Assembly: GCA_027919835.1 (NCBI GenBank)
Contig: JANVFP010000002.1
Span: forward strand, 62,001-126,000
Length of the DNA stretch: 64,000 nucleotides
Source of the DNA: Lentinula raphanica
Lineage: Eukaryota; Basidiomycota; Agaricomycetes; Agaricales; Omphalotaceae
Direction of reading: 5' to 3'
How positions within the stretch are numbered: the first letter of the stretch is position 1; every line of letters starts with the position of its first letter. Positions 43,932-54,391 of the stretch are shown in pieces. The notes beneath the pieces were generated by a model. That model was not told the DNA's origin. It saw nothing but the letters and a program-made list of their open reading frames with translations, and did not search any database. The position numbers and the translations under genes are program-made.

Positions 43932-46796
43932 ATGAAATGCAGAGGCGTTTCTACTTCCTCCCAACCCCCAAAGAGGTCTCGGTCATCGAAAAAATCCCGA
44001 CGCCGCCATGCATCGCCATCGCCATCGCCGTCTGAGCGATCGTCACCTCCACCGACTGAACCTCCATCCCAAAGATCTTCACTTCCGCCGTCAGAAACTA
44101 TCGAGATATCTGGGGACGAAGCCCCTTCAAGAGCTGACGTTGAGGACAAAATTCGTGAGCCTTTTCTAACCGTATGTGTACAACGAGTTTTCTAATTTCT
44201 GTCCATTTGTAGGCCAGCAGCTGAAGGCTCGTAAATCTTCCATCTATGCCTTCTTTGACGCCACGCCGGAAATCGTATTCCTCGATGATGGCATCACGCC
44301 AGACCTCCTCATCTTTCGCTGTTGCATATGCAGAGAGGGCCTAAAACAGAGTCTACGGACAAGTGACAAGGCATCGACAGGTAAGCGGCATGCCTCTAGG
44401 TGAATCTCAGCTACTGATCATAAGTAAAGGTGCTCTCGGTTGTCATGCAAAGAAATGTTGGAGTGAAGACACGGTTAATGCGGTTAAAGAGTGCAAAAAC
44501 CTGGACAAAGCCCGGAGCGCCATTGCCACATATGGTCACAAATCGCAGTCTAAACTGACTCTCGCACTCCGGACAGTGAAGTCCTGGTTCCAGTTGTTCT
44601 CTACGCGAGCACCCGACAAGAACACCATTCGGTAAGTGAAGTGAGGTATCTTCATGTTTTGTACTAACGTCAGGCCTTAGCGTCGTAACTGCCAGATGGG
44701 TCGCGGAATCAGCTCGACCGTTCCTTCTTGTCGCTGATCGTTGCTACCGTTGGCTTCAGAAGGAAGGCCGACCCGATCGTTATGTTCCCAGTGCCACAAC
44801 TGTTGCACAAGATGTGAAGAAGCTTTTTCGCGGTACCCGCCAAAAGCTCGCGCGCGAACTTCAGGACTATGACGGTGATCTCCCTGTTGCACTAGACTGT
44901 TGGACTTCGCCCAATCACCATGCTTTCATGAGCATAACTGTTTCTTGGCCACGAAAGCTCCCGAATGAAAAGGAAGAACTTACAACTGCTATCTTGGACT
45001 TTCTCGAGTTGCCACGATCGCATTCTGCTCGAAACATGGCGGAAGCTCTCCAAGGAGTCCTAAAAGAGTACGGTATTGAGGAAAAGGCAAGCCTTCCTTC
45101 GTCTTTATGATGATCGAGCACTGACGTATCAGTGACAGCTTATCTCTGTCACTTGCGACAATGCCTCTGCTAATTCGGCTATGTTTCCTGAGCTGGCTGA
45201 GCTCCTTCCGAATTTCCCTGGAACAGCAGCCCATGTCCGATGCTTTGCCCATACCCTCAATCTTGCGGCCAAAGGAATCCTGAAGCCATTTGAGGCTAGG
45301 AAACGTACGGCCAATGCATCCGATGAACCAGCCGAGGACGACTTCAACTTAGAGGACCTCTACACTGAACTGAATGACCTAGAGGATGACGGTGGTCAGG
45401 AGAATGATGACGAAGAGGGTTTTGCTGAAGTTTTGAACGAGATGTCTGCAGAGGAACGGGAGGAATGGAATGAAGCAGTGAAGCCAATCCGGAGTGCTCT
45501 CTTCAAAGTAAGTCACTTTCCATAGGTGTCGCTATGATCCTTATGTATTTTCCAGGCTCGTAAAATAGCTTTCAAAATCGTCAACTCCCCAACCGGCTTG
45601 CTTCCTCGTTGGCGCGCTCTCCAGCCTAATATTCGTATCCTTCCGCGTGATGTTTCGACACGCTGGAACTCCACATACGATATGCTTTATGCTTTCGTTG
45701 AAATGAAAACATATGTTACGCGGTTTCTCGACAGTATGACCAATGGACTTGGTGAATATCAGCTCGAGGATGATGAGTGGGAAGCTATCGCTGGACTCAC
45801 AGTGGCATTGAAGGTAAGGAACTTGCCCTGTGTGGTGTTTTGACTAACAAGTGCACTTCTTTAGCTATTAAAGGATGCTACTACGTTTTTTTCCAGCAAC
45901 ACGATCTCAGTCGCCCAGGTTATTCCTGCAATGGATGCGATCGATGAAGCTCTGGCCTCTGGCATGGTAGACAATCAAGTACTTTCTCGACCGATCTGCC
46001 GCGCCCTTGCCATCGGAAAAAAGACAATGAACAAATATTATGCCTTGACTGATGACTCTGATATCTACCGTATGGCCATAGGTAAGTCTTATTCGTGTAG
46101 TAGTGTATGATAACACTAACTCTGGATGAATAGTCCTCCACCCGCAGCACAAGCTGAACTACTTTACAAATGCAGGGTGGAAACAAGAATGGATCGACAG
46201 TGCAGTGGAGGTCACTCGACACGCTTGGGGGCGTTATAAGTCCTCGGACTTGTTGAGTCCTGAGACTCCCACTGTAGTCACTGAAAATAGAGATGTATGT
46301 TCATTTATCTCATTTTTTACTGTTCAATGTTCATTACTAATTTTTTGCACAGAAGACTTCATCCAACTCGTTCCTTTCCCTCATGTCCAAACAATCTCAA
46401 CTCGTCTCTTCCATTAGTAAGAGAGACGAGCTTGAACGATACCTGGCTGACAGCTGTGTACCGACAGAAGACCCTTTGCACTGGTGGATCATGAACCGAA
46501 AGGTTTATCCGAACCTGGCCAAACTGGCTATCTCGATACATACTATTCCTGGTTTGTGCATGTATTGCTAGAAATACACAAGTTTTGGCTAACCTCACAT
46601 CATAGCTACCTCAGTTGGTGTCGAACGTACTTTCTCTCAAGGCCGTATTCTTATACCACATCTACGAAACCGCCTTAATGCTGATACTGTACAAGCCCTT
46701 ATGTGCTTTGGAAACTGGTCGCGGCAAGACTTGGTCACTAACGAAGAACTAATCCACTTCCTTGACCAGGGTGAAATTATTGACCTTAGTGATTAA
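43932..46796 (+). CDS. hAT-family transposase (BED finger, hATC dimerisation domain)
   Basis: The start at 43932 lies 36 bp after the palindrome. The first exon is basic and Ser/Pro-rich. After the first intron come RKSSIYAFFDATPEIV and a BED-type zinc finger (CCICREGL ... CHAKKC). The catalytic region includes LPVALDCWTSPNHHAFMSIT (first Asp), ISVTCDNASANSAMF (second Asp) and HVRCFAHTLNLAAKGIL (the RCxxHxLNL motif), an acidic insert, then LPRDVSTRWNSTYDML with a conserved RW, a KYYALTDDS block, and the C-terminal hATC domain (DPLHWWIMNRKVYPNLAKLA, TSVGVERTFSQGR). The stop is TAA 46794-46796. About nine introns keep frame throughout, so the gene looks intact and possibly functional. Confidence 0.92.
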
Positions 46797-47062
46797 ACTA
46801 TATATCTACTTTGCTCTTTTTCACTCTTTTCACTCTATTCCATACATTAGTATACCATTCTTGATTTAATAACATGGTGTTTCACTTGTTTAGTGACATG
46901 ACCCGACAGACCCGACAGCCTTTATGGATATGACCCGAGGTATCAAACCCGAACCCGAAGACATCTGGGTGACCTGGACCCATGCTCTCGGGTGCGGGTA
47001 ACTTGCCGGGTTCGGGATGGGTTGACTTTTGAAGTCCCGAACCCGGCCCGGCTTGAACACTA

Positions 47063-47070
47063 TAAATTGT
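47063..47070. repeat. Target-site duplication, right copy (hAT)
   Basis: TAAATTGT, identical to 25255-25262 and immediately outside the hAT terminus ending CACTA. Confidence 0.85.
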
Positions 47071-47655
47071 ATAAGCGCTTGGTGGCCTTGTTTGGTTCCC
47101 GCATTCAATTTTATAGCGCCCATCTCACAAATGCCCATTGATTTAAAGATTGAGACAGCAATTCTCCAGCACAGTACATAACTAACATCCTGTATGACTC
47201 TTTGAACAGATTGTGGCCAAAATCTCCATTGTTGAGTGAAATTTAATGGGTGCTACAAGCTGGGACCAAACAAGGCCACCAAGCGCTTATACAATTTATG
47301 CCAGTCGCTATTGCAGCTTAAAAAATTCAACGTAGATAAGATATGATTACATAATACGATTAGATATAAGATTAGCTATTTACGGTAACTGGGATTATAA
47401 TTTTTTCAGCTGCGATAGCGGAGGTACTGTTCGATTGTTATAACTCCGATTGATCGGAATTACGTATTTACTCTAAGCCGCTCCGCGGCTTGAGATGACA
47501 GCCGGAAGTCATCATCTTTTCGGCCGGCTGCTCCGGATGTCACAGACATCATGTGGTCTTTGCCTTCTGTAATCATTTCTGTGACATCCCTAACATCTAT
47601 GGCCTCGGACTTCCAATGACACAACTTGCGGCATTCAACCGTCTTCGCTTTCTCA

Positions 47656-47960
47656 ATATGCAACACATCGAACTCTCTTCTCTGTCCACCTCCACAGGAC
47701 TGACAATCTAAATTGCACTTGCTGCACTCTCTGAGGTGTGCTGTCCCGGCGTTTCAACTTTCAAGCATCCATTACTAACACCTCTCAACTGCTTTGCAAT
47801 TAAACTCTTTCTCGATATGCAACATGTCGAACTCTCTTCTCTTCTCTGTCCACCTCCACAGCACTGACAATTTAAATTTCACTTGCTGCGCTCTCTGAGG
47901 TGTGCTGTCCTGTTTCAAGCATCCATTACTAACATCGCTCGACTGCTTTGCAATTAATTT
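47656..47960. repeat. Tandem duplication, 2 x about 150-160 bp
   Basis: The unit starting ATATGCAACA is repeated at 47656 and 47815. Shared blocks include TCTGTCCACCTCCACAG, ACTTGCTGC, CTCTCTGAGGTGTGCTGTCC, AAGCATCCATTACTAACA and CTGCTTTGCAATTAA. The stretch 47418-48219 contains this repeat and the inner part of the left MULE end, with no gene. Confidence 0.8.
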
Positions 47961-48219
47961 GTCAAATACTCGAAATCTTCTGAGAATCCTAAGGTCCAGA
48001 GCAATATCCATGACGATTGCTCAGTCTGAATCATTTCTAGACCACCGATTCAAAGATTCATACTAGTAAGAGATGACTTTTGCTCCACAACTTCACTGAT
48101 CGAGAAAATTGCATTATTCAAACCCATTCTTGTATTACATGTGAAGTGTTGCGAACACAGCCCTTGCGTTTCATTTATAACCGCCTCCAAGAAATGCTGA
48201 AGTCCATCGTCACCTTTGT

Positions 48220-50220
48220 ATGCCCCCCATCTTGCGTTCTAGAACGAAAACCCTGAATAGCTTTGCCTTTGAACGAAGGGCTCTTTCACCATCCCCTAAC
48301 TTCGTGCACAAAATGTCTTTACAACTCAAGTCGCAGCTGAAGCAGGCCCATGCCGAGAAACGTCTGGTCCACTATGAACCTGGCATTGGACTTCGTGACT
48401 ATGCTTTGTACGTTCTTTCATCACAGTTAGAGTGATCTCTTGAATCATATTCCTCTGCTTAGACTGATGGAAGAGGACGGAACTTTGGTTCCAATCGACA
48501 TGGATGCTCTTCTTGAGTATCGGCGCACACATGAATTCCTCTTCCCTTCGTGTTTACACACCGATAAAACAGGTCTCTATTGTGAGACGGTTCTGCGCTA
48601 CGGAAAGGGAAATGTGCTTGCATTTGCGTGCTCTGTCAAAGGGGATTTCTGCGTATTCTGGGGTCAGTGTGATTGTATCCTTGTCAAATTCTTCTCCTCT
48701 CAACACTTCGGTATCTCAGTCTCCATTGCAAGGCTCCTTGGTATGAATTCACAAGTCATTCACAAAAAATATCCTGGTATTTTCTAATTTTTCTTTGATT
48801 TAATTGAGTTACTGACGTTTATCGATGCAGTCAAAATCTATCTGGGCTCTTTGTCCACGATGTCGGCTCTTTCTTCCATTCCCTCAACCCCAGAACGAGC
48901 AATTTTCCCTCCAGAGCAAAACAGGGATTCACAGAACACGCCTGAAGCGGAGGGATCTAAACAAGAGGTAGCGACTCCGTCGTCTCTGGCACCTCCACCA
49001 GGATCCCAGCCTGGTTCTAGTCGAGGAAGTGCTGGCAAACGCCACCTAGAAAATGTCGGAGAACTTGATGTCTTTACTGAAATCAAGAAAAGGCGTGCTG
49101 GTGAACCCCGCAAAATGCAGCTGGGTATGTTTTCTACAATATATTTTCTTCTTATCTGACAGCTTCCAATTCCCAGTTCCCTTGTCTTCGCCGTTGCCTC
49201 AATTCAAGAGCTGGCGCCAGCAACTGGTTTTGCCATCCCCTCCGCCACCAAAACATAGCACCCGCCCTGTGAGGCGTTGGCCACAAATCAATCCATTGCC
49301 CAGCACATCTACTTCCGGGGGTCCTCCTTCTGGTGGTGCTATTACTTGTGCGCATCCCAATTTGAAGCCTTTGAGTGAGTTGCATTGATATTGACTGGAA
49401 GATAATCATTCTAACAAGTTTACTTTGACTAGACCTGCGACGTCTCAAGAATATAGTTGAAAAGGAAGAGGTTCCTCGACTTCACTTTGACGCATCCTGG
49501 GGTGAGAGCCTTAAGGGTATAGGAATGACCACAACCGTGGTCGAGAGATTGTTGTATCTCTGCAATGGTTGCACTTTATATGTTCGCGCAGACATGGTCA
49601 CTACCCATCGTACTGAGAGCTGTCCTGCTATTGCCCAACTTCCTCCTCCCCCAACTATCGACGATAGCCATGTTGCTCTTTGGATGCTACTCCGCGTCTA
49701 TGGCCTCTCTGGCTCTCAGGTTCAGCAACTCTTCCAGCAATGCACCACCTGCACCCGATTCATTCATCCTCATCATGTTGATATTCATAAGGACTTGTGC
49801 CAGGCGCCTTCTCCAATTTTGATCCCGGACTCTGATTCCGATCCCTCGCCAACCAAAAGCTACCAAGCTTTGGGATCAAAGGGGAAGGCCAGAGAAGTTT
49901 CTTGCACTAGAATCCACTCCCCTATCTTGATCTCGGACTCTGATTCCGATCCCTCGCCAACCAAAAGCTACCAAACTGTGGCTTCAAAGGGGAAGGCCAA
50001 AGAAGTTTCTCGCACTAGAATCCACTCCCCTATCTTGATCTCGGACTCTGACGCAGAGCCAAAGCTTCCTCTGACCAAAGGTGGCAAAGCTCCGGTATCA
50101 AAAGGAAAAGGCAAAGAAGTTGACCGTAGCGAAGTCCTTGTTGTGGATAGCAGTGATGAAGACGAAGATATGGGTAAGTTTGGCTCCCAACTTGCTTTTT
50201 TATTGTCTCAGAGAAAGTAA
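48220..50220 (+). CDS. Zinc-knuckle protein with multiple SUMO-interaction-like motifs (MULE cargo)
   Basis: The start at 48220 (MPPILRSRTKTL) gives a basic tail. The first intron (about 48407-48463) joins to LMEEDGTLVPIDMDALLEYR, and later exons are Pro/Ser-rich. Near 49555-49800 two knuckles are seen with equal spacing: C-x2-C-x11-H-x4-C and C-x2-C-x11-H-x3-C, i.e. C2HC zinc-binding patterns. Then a 108-bp unit repeats almost three times (about 49806-50107), each with PILI(P/S)DSDSD, and the tail adds VLVVDSSDEDED. Hydrophobic cores followed by acidic/serine residues are the SUMO-interaction pattern. The stop is 50218-50220. The family is unrecognised; it resembles a chromatin-associated adaptor by composition only. 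An alternative start is Met at 48313. Confidence 0.6.
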
Positions 50221-50432
50221 ACATGTTCGAGTGTTTACGGAAAGATTAGCTTTATCTTGTAATTTCACAGTTATTATTGCGAAAACATCTTGGTCTTTCT
50301 ACTTCGACTTACTTTAGTTTTTCTCTGACTAATAATGGCACCTACAAAGAATACCTTTCCAATGTATCAATCTACGTTGTGCACAATGTATATAAATCAT
50401 TTCTTGTTAATGTGTATTGCTGAGAAAACCCA

Positions 50433-51600
50433 TCACCAAGGAAGGTGAGCCCAACCAACTGGAGAGCCAAGAAAGCGGCCTAAGACTTCGGGTCTCATAA
50501 AATATGCATACACAACTCGCTCCCCTCCTTGCCATTTAGGGACTGCGTGTGTCCAGAGTTTACCAGAAAAAAGAACTGCTGTCCCAGGAGTATACTGAAA
50601 CGTAGCATCGAGTTCTTCAATATGAAGCTCCGCTCCTTCGCTGAATCCTAGGTTGAAAAGAATATCGAAGTATTTTGGATCCCCATGACCGTCGCGGTGA
50701 GGAGGGGAAATGCGAGAAGATAAAACACATAGGCAAGTAAAGGCCGACTGCCATTCTCTGGCCCATTCCTGTGTTTCCGTAACTTGAGACCATAAGTAGG
50801 AAAGGACTTCCCTGCCTGCTGTATAAAGTTCTGGATGGAGAAGAGCAAGAAGAAGATTGGAAAGCAGCTGAATGGGCTCGATTTGATCAAGCCAAGATTT
50901 TACTGCTGTAATCTCTTGAAGATTTCCTTCATGAAGACTGACGGAGGGTTTGAGGGGGTAATCCAAGGTCTGTCCCAGATGGTAAGTACTGGTAAATATA
51001 CAAGGGTAAGTAATCGCACATGGTGACCTTGTGCCAGCCAGCCGGGGGAAAAATTGACACAGCCAGGTGATACTTTCTGGTGGTTGACTGAAAGAAAGTT
51101 TTGTTCATTGACACGCCAAGAGGGTTTTTTCGTTTCGGGAACTAGACTCTTGTAGAGTTTCGTACCAACAAATGAGGTGGCATTGAATATATCCTGCTAG
51201 TTCTTGAAGTTAGAACGTAGAAACCTACACTTGAATAAAAGTTACCTGGGTTTTGAAGCTCAGAATCTTGGGGAAATAGTACACCAAAGCAATGTCATTG
51301 CAATCAGTTACGACACAAGCCTCAGTAATATTTCCTAGAGATGTTTGGACGAGAGCTCTTCGTTTATTGTGATCTAGGGAGGCTATTGCTTCAGCTGAGC
51401 AATGTAGTTTCACTGTAACTGGTTAATTTCTGATAATGGGTGTTAATGAAAAGCATGGCACCTCTGTTTTCAAGTGCTTCACAAATTGACATCCCTATCC
51501 TCCGGATGTCAAGTGCTTTCCATCTTGAATGAGCCAAGCTATAATGATGGAACGAAATTTATTGTCATTCTTCGCGATTCAAGCTGAAACCATACTCATG
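50433..51600 (-). CDS. TET/JBP-like 2-oxoglutarate/Fe(II) dioxygenase (MULE cargo)
   Basis: Minus strand. The long last exon (about 50966-50433, stop 50433-50435) contains SSRISPPHRDGHGDPKYFDI (the HxD iron ligands), GFSEGAELHIEELDATFQYT, TPGTAVLFSGKLWTHAVPKW (distal His) and GERVVYAYFMRPEVLGRF (2-oxoglutarate-binding Arg), the layout of basidiomycete TET/JBP enzymes that oxidise 5-methylcytosine or related bases. Upstream exons include HNKRRALVQTSLGNITEACV with LVYYFPKIL, and VSIFPPAGWH. The 5' end is not certain; coding character reaches to about 51540 (SLAHSRWKALDIRRIG). Catalytic residues look intact. Family members in fungi have been reported next to KDZ transposons; here the gene lies within a MULE-bounded element. 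Confidence 0.75.
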
Positions 51601-51726
51601 TTCAGACATAAACCTCTCAAGGAGGTTCATTACTTGGTTGAACGTGTTCGATGAATCACACATGAATGACCTTGCGGGAGATGTATATCAAGTTTCAACT
51701 GAATCCAACAAGTAATGGCATTGATT

Positions 51727-51752
51727 GGGGTTAGGGTTAGAACCCTAACCCC
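51727..51752. repeat. Interstitial telomere-like inverted repeat
   Basis: Two TTAGGG-type units (GGGGTTAGGGTTAG) are followed directly by the inverted CCCTAACCCC, forming a 10-bp perfect stem (GGGGTTAGGG / CCCTAACCCC) with a six-base loop. TTAGGG is the usual fungal telomere repeat. Confidence 0.8.
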
Positions 51753-51841
51753 GTAGTCCTCAATGTATTCATATCATCTACTTTGCATACATCGAGTACT
51801 TATTTTCTAAATAACTTATGCAGGGCAAAGATGGGGTTGTA

Positions 51842-52460
51842 GGAACTGGGGCGCGAGCAACCCAGAGGAAGGATCAGAAAACTGGAGCTTGAGCGCCTCA
51901 GAGCACTTGTGCGTTGATTCGCACAAGGCTAACGAATAAGAAGGGGCATGAGCGCCCATGGCAACTGCACATTGACTTGTGCAAGCCATAAAGGGAGGAG
52001 GATTCGAGAACTGGGGCTTGAGCGCCTCAGAGCACTTGTGCGTTGATTCGCACCAGGCCAACGAATGGGAAAGGGCTTGAGCGCCCATAGCACCTGCACA
52101 TTGACTTGTGCAGGATGCAGAAGGATCAGATTCGAGAACTGGGGCTTGAGTGCCTCAGAGCACTTGTGCGTTGATTCGCACAAGGCTAACGAATAAGTAA
52201 ATTCCAAACTGGGGCTTGAGTGCCTCAGAGCACTTGTGCGTTGATTCGCACAAGGCCAACAAATGAGAAAGGGCTTGAGCGCCCATAGCACCTGCACATT
52301 GACTTGTGCAGGACGCAGAAGGATCAGATTCGAGAACTGGGGCTTGAGTGCCTCAGAGCACTTGTGCGTTGATTCACACAAGGCCAACGAATGAGAAAGG
52401 GCTTGAGCGCCCATAGCACCTGCACATTGACTTGTGCAGGACACAGGAGGATCAGAAAAC
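51842..52460. repeat. Minisatellite, about 5 units of about 126 bp with two hairpins each
   Basis: Units begin near GCTTGAG(C/T)GCCTCAGAG at about 51885, 52015, 52141, 52213 and 52341 (spacings about 130, 126, 72, 128; the third unit is internally deleted). Each full unit contains two inverted repeats: CTTGTGCG-ttgatt-CGCACAAG and CTGCACA-ttgact-TGTGCAG. The minus strand stays open across much of the array because the unit length is often a multiple of three, but this is a by-product of the repeat. Confidence 0.88.
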
Positions 52461-52642
52461 GTGAAGTAGCCCGCGTATGTAGTAGAGAAGAGAGTCTGTA
52501 CACCCATCAGTGGGCTTATGCAAAGACGCTCAAAGAGACACACCTTTGAGAGCATCCCGATTCCAATCGTCAGTATCATCTCTGCTGTGTCCTTCTCAAC
52601 ACCCGCGCATGCTATGAAAGCACGTCTAGGCGAGTCGTTAGC

Positions 52643-52795
52643 GATGGACGGGTTGTCGGCGATAAACGGGTCGGCGATAAACGGGTTGGCGATACACGGG
52701 TTGTTGGCAATACACGGGTTGTTAGATAAACGGGTCGTTGGCGATGCAAGGGTCATTGACGATATACGGGTCGTTGGCGATACACGGTTGTTTTG
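52643..52795. repeat. Short-unit minisatellite (GGCGATAAACGGGT type)
   Basis: About eight imperfect copies of a 14-20-bp unit of the form TTGGCGATA(A/C)ACGGG, e.g. CGGCGATAAACGGGTCGGCG, TTGGCGATACACGGG and TTGGCAATACACGGG. No ORF of interest. Confidence 0.8.
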
Positions 52796-54391
52796 CTAGA
52801 CACCCTCTCATCTGGAAATTTTCGGTCTAGTGAGCGACAAAGGTTTTGGAGAGAAAGACCGATGGGCGTACGAGGAGGTGGTCCCGAAATAAGCCTTCGA
52901 GGTTTTGTCAATTCAATTTGACGCAGCCATGTAAAATATGGTCCGGCGAGGCGTTGAGTAAGGAGACGAGAAACAGGCCACGCAGCCTTGCCTAAATGAG
53001 GGGCTGGGCGGGCGTGGCATGTCTCTCTTCGCAGTCGCCGTATAGCCGTCGTTGTCATCTTGTCTCCCTGCCTGCGTGATTCTCTCGTTCATCACCATTG
53101 CCTCTGCTGAATCCGTCGTTGTCTTCGCCATCCTCGCCTTCATTGCAGCTAGTGGGTGCCTGGTCGAGTCGTCGTCTTCTTCGTCTTCGTTGAGAGACCA
53201 GGAGGAGTCGAGTTTTCAGAGGTCGGAAAGCGAGGGGCGCAAAGCGGGATTACGGTCACGAATGGAATCAACGGCTGGCGGGGGTGAAGCCTCGGAGGCG
53301 CACCATTGGGATGGTGGTCGTTGGAGTGTGAGGAAGAGAGAGAGCGTTAAAATCCTCGGCTTTTCCACTCCTCGAATCCTTTTCCTCGTCCTCGAATCGT
53401 CGTTTTGCTGTCTTCGAATCGTCGTTTTGCCATCCTCGAATCGTCGTGAGTGAAAGGGTCAGTCTACGAAAAACATCCAAAACTCACTCGATTCTCAGTT
53501 ATGCCGCAATCTCCAGCCTTCCTTGTCTTCTCCAGAACCCAACACTCGGTGTTCCATTTCAAGACATGAGCCTGCCTCGGGCTGACTTTCCACGAGTCGG
53601 ACCAGCGACTGCCAACAATTCTGAGAGACGCGTTGAGCATTTCCCAATGAAAACGTTACAGACATGCACCTGGAAGTCAAGTCCGCAAAGACAAAGTCGA
53701 TGAGAGGATCATTCGATACCGAAGGCGCGTCGGAACCAATGAAGTCCAGGATATCGTACGAGGCGAGGGGTGCGTGAAGAGTATCGTCTCCGACTCCGGG
53801 CATGACTAGAGAGATAGATATTGTCAGTCAAAGTTACACAGGGATAGAGCAAGGAACAACTCACATCGCTAGTAACACATCCTATCCTCTTCACAGCTCT
53901 GTCGTGCCTTCTGTCCATCTCGTCCAACCATTCCATATACCTCCGGTCAACATAACTCCTCTTCCTGGTCATGGTGGTTCATGTAGCGTGTAGTGAGCCT
54001 GTCAAGACGAGGTTGAAAGTAGAAAGCTTCCTGGTCATGGTGGTTCGTATAGCGTGTAGTGAGCGTGTCAAGACGAGGTTGAAAGTAGAAAGACATATTT
54101 ACGGGAAGAAGTCGAGCGATGGGCGCTATTTATCCATCGCTCCTGAACTTCAACCGGTGCTTCCAACATCGTTCGACCGACAATATTACCGTTCGTTGCC
54201 TTCGACCTCGACCTCGCCTCTCGAAAATCGACACCGTTTTTGCCATTCTTTTGACATTCATCTATATCACTCATCGCTGTTTTTTGCGTCGCCGTCCATC
54301 TGACTAACGCCGGTTGGTGTCTTTTTCTCATTACCGTGTCTCAAACAGCGTTGACGACTGATGATCCAGGCTCTTCTACATAAAATACAAG
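52796..54391. other. MULE interior, 1.6 kb, repeats and no confident gene
   Basis: Contains a short repeat of CGAATCGTCGTTTTGC at about 53395-53445 and an exact-type tandem duplication of 66 bp (53961-54026 and 54027-54092, starting CTTCCTGGTCATGGTGG). A minus-strand frame at about 53495-53972 (YVDRRYMEWLDEMDRRHDRA, then after a possible intron LASYDILDFIGSDAPSVSND) could be a small gene, but I could not make its splice phases agree. Confidence 0.4.

Larger units (their letters stand above)
25263..47062. mobile_element. hAT transposon, 21.8 kb including nested elements and cargo
   Basis: The left end TAGTGCTCAAGCCGGG (25263-25278) is matched in inverted orientation at the right end (47047-47062) with one mismatch. 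It starts with the TAGTG typical of hAT termini and is flanked by the 8-bp duplication TAAATTGT. Both ends have CCCG/CGGG-rich subterminal arrays (25268-25405 and 46895-47055). The hAT transposase gene lies near the right end (43932-46796). The element also encloses an unrecognised gene (25498-26970), the KDZ element (26971-37795), a palindromic-motif region (38020-39718), a partial gene (39887-40617) and a 2.7-kb palindrome. Without the KDZ and the palindrome it would still be about 8 kb, large for a hAT. Confidence 0.85.
25132..47415. mobile_element. Non-autonomous TIR element (about 476 bp) in the left TIR of the MULE, split by the hAT
   Basis: Left arm 25132-25262 continues, after removal of the hAT insertion, at 47071-47096. 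The right arm is its inverted copy at 47265-47415. The arms are about 155 bp and begin T(T/C)GCAGCTGAAAAAA. The innermost 35 bp of the arms are a perfect inverted pair (47062-47096 and 47265-47299, the first partly supplied by the hAT junction). TA flanks both ends (25130-25131 and 47416-47417), and removing the element with one TA gives a good alignment to the intact right TIR of the MULE. About 168 bp of unique spacer separates the arms. No coding sequence; a MITE-like element. Confidence 0.8.

Noticed and set aside
47062..47299. Independent 238-bp MITE defined by perfect 35-bp inverted repeats
   Set aside because: The left 35 bp includes the hAT target duplication; comparison with the far arm shows these are the inner parts of the longer arms of the 25132-47415 element.
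51842..52460. CRISPR-like array
   Set aside because: Units are contiguous with no unique spacers, and the host is a eukaryote; it is a minisatellite.
51929..52756. Long minus-strand frame of about 275 codons
   Set aside because: It runs through the hairpin minisatellite; the repeated peptide (CESTHKCSEALKPQFS) follows from the repeat unit, and there is no family-like sequence or splice logic.
53052..53453. Plus-strand frame of 133 codons with a hydrophobic N-terminus
   Set aside because: Low-complexity Ser-rich sequence over short repeats; the hydrophobic start alone is not enough to call a secreted protein.
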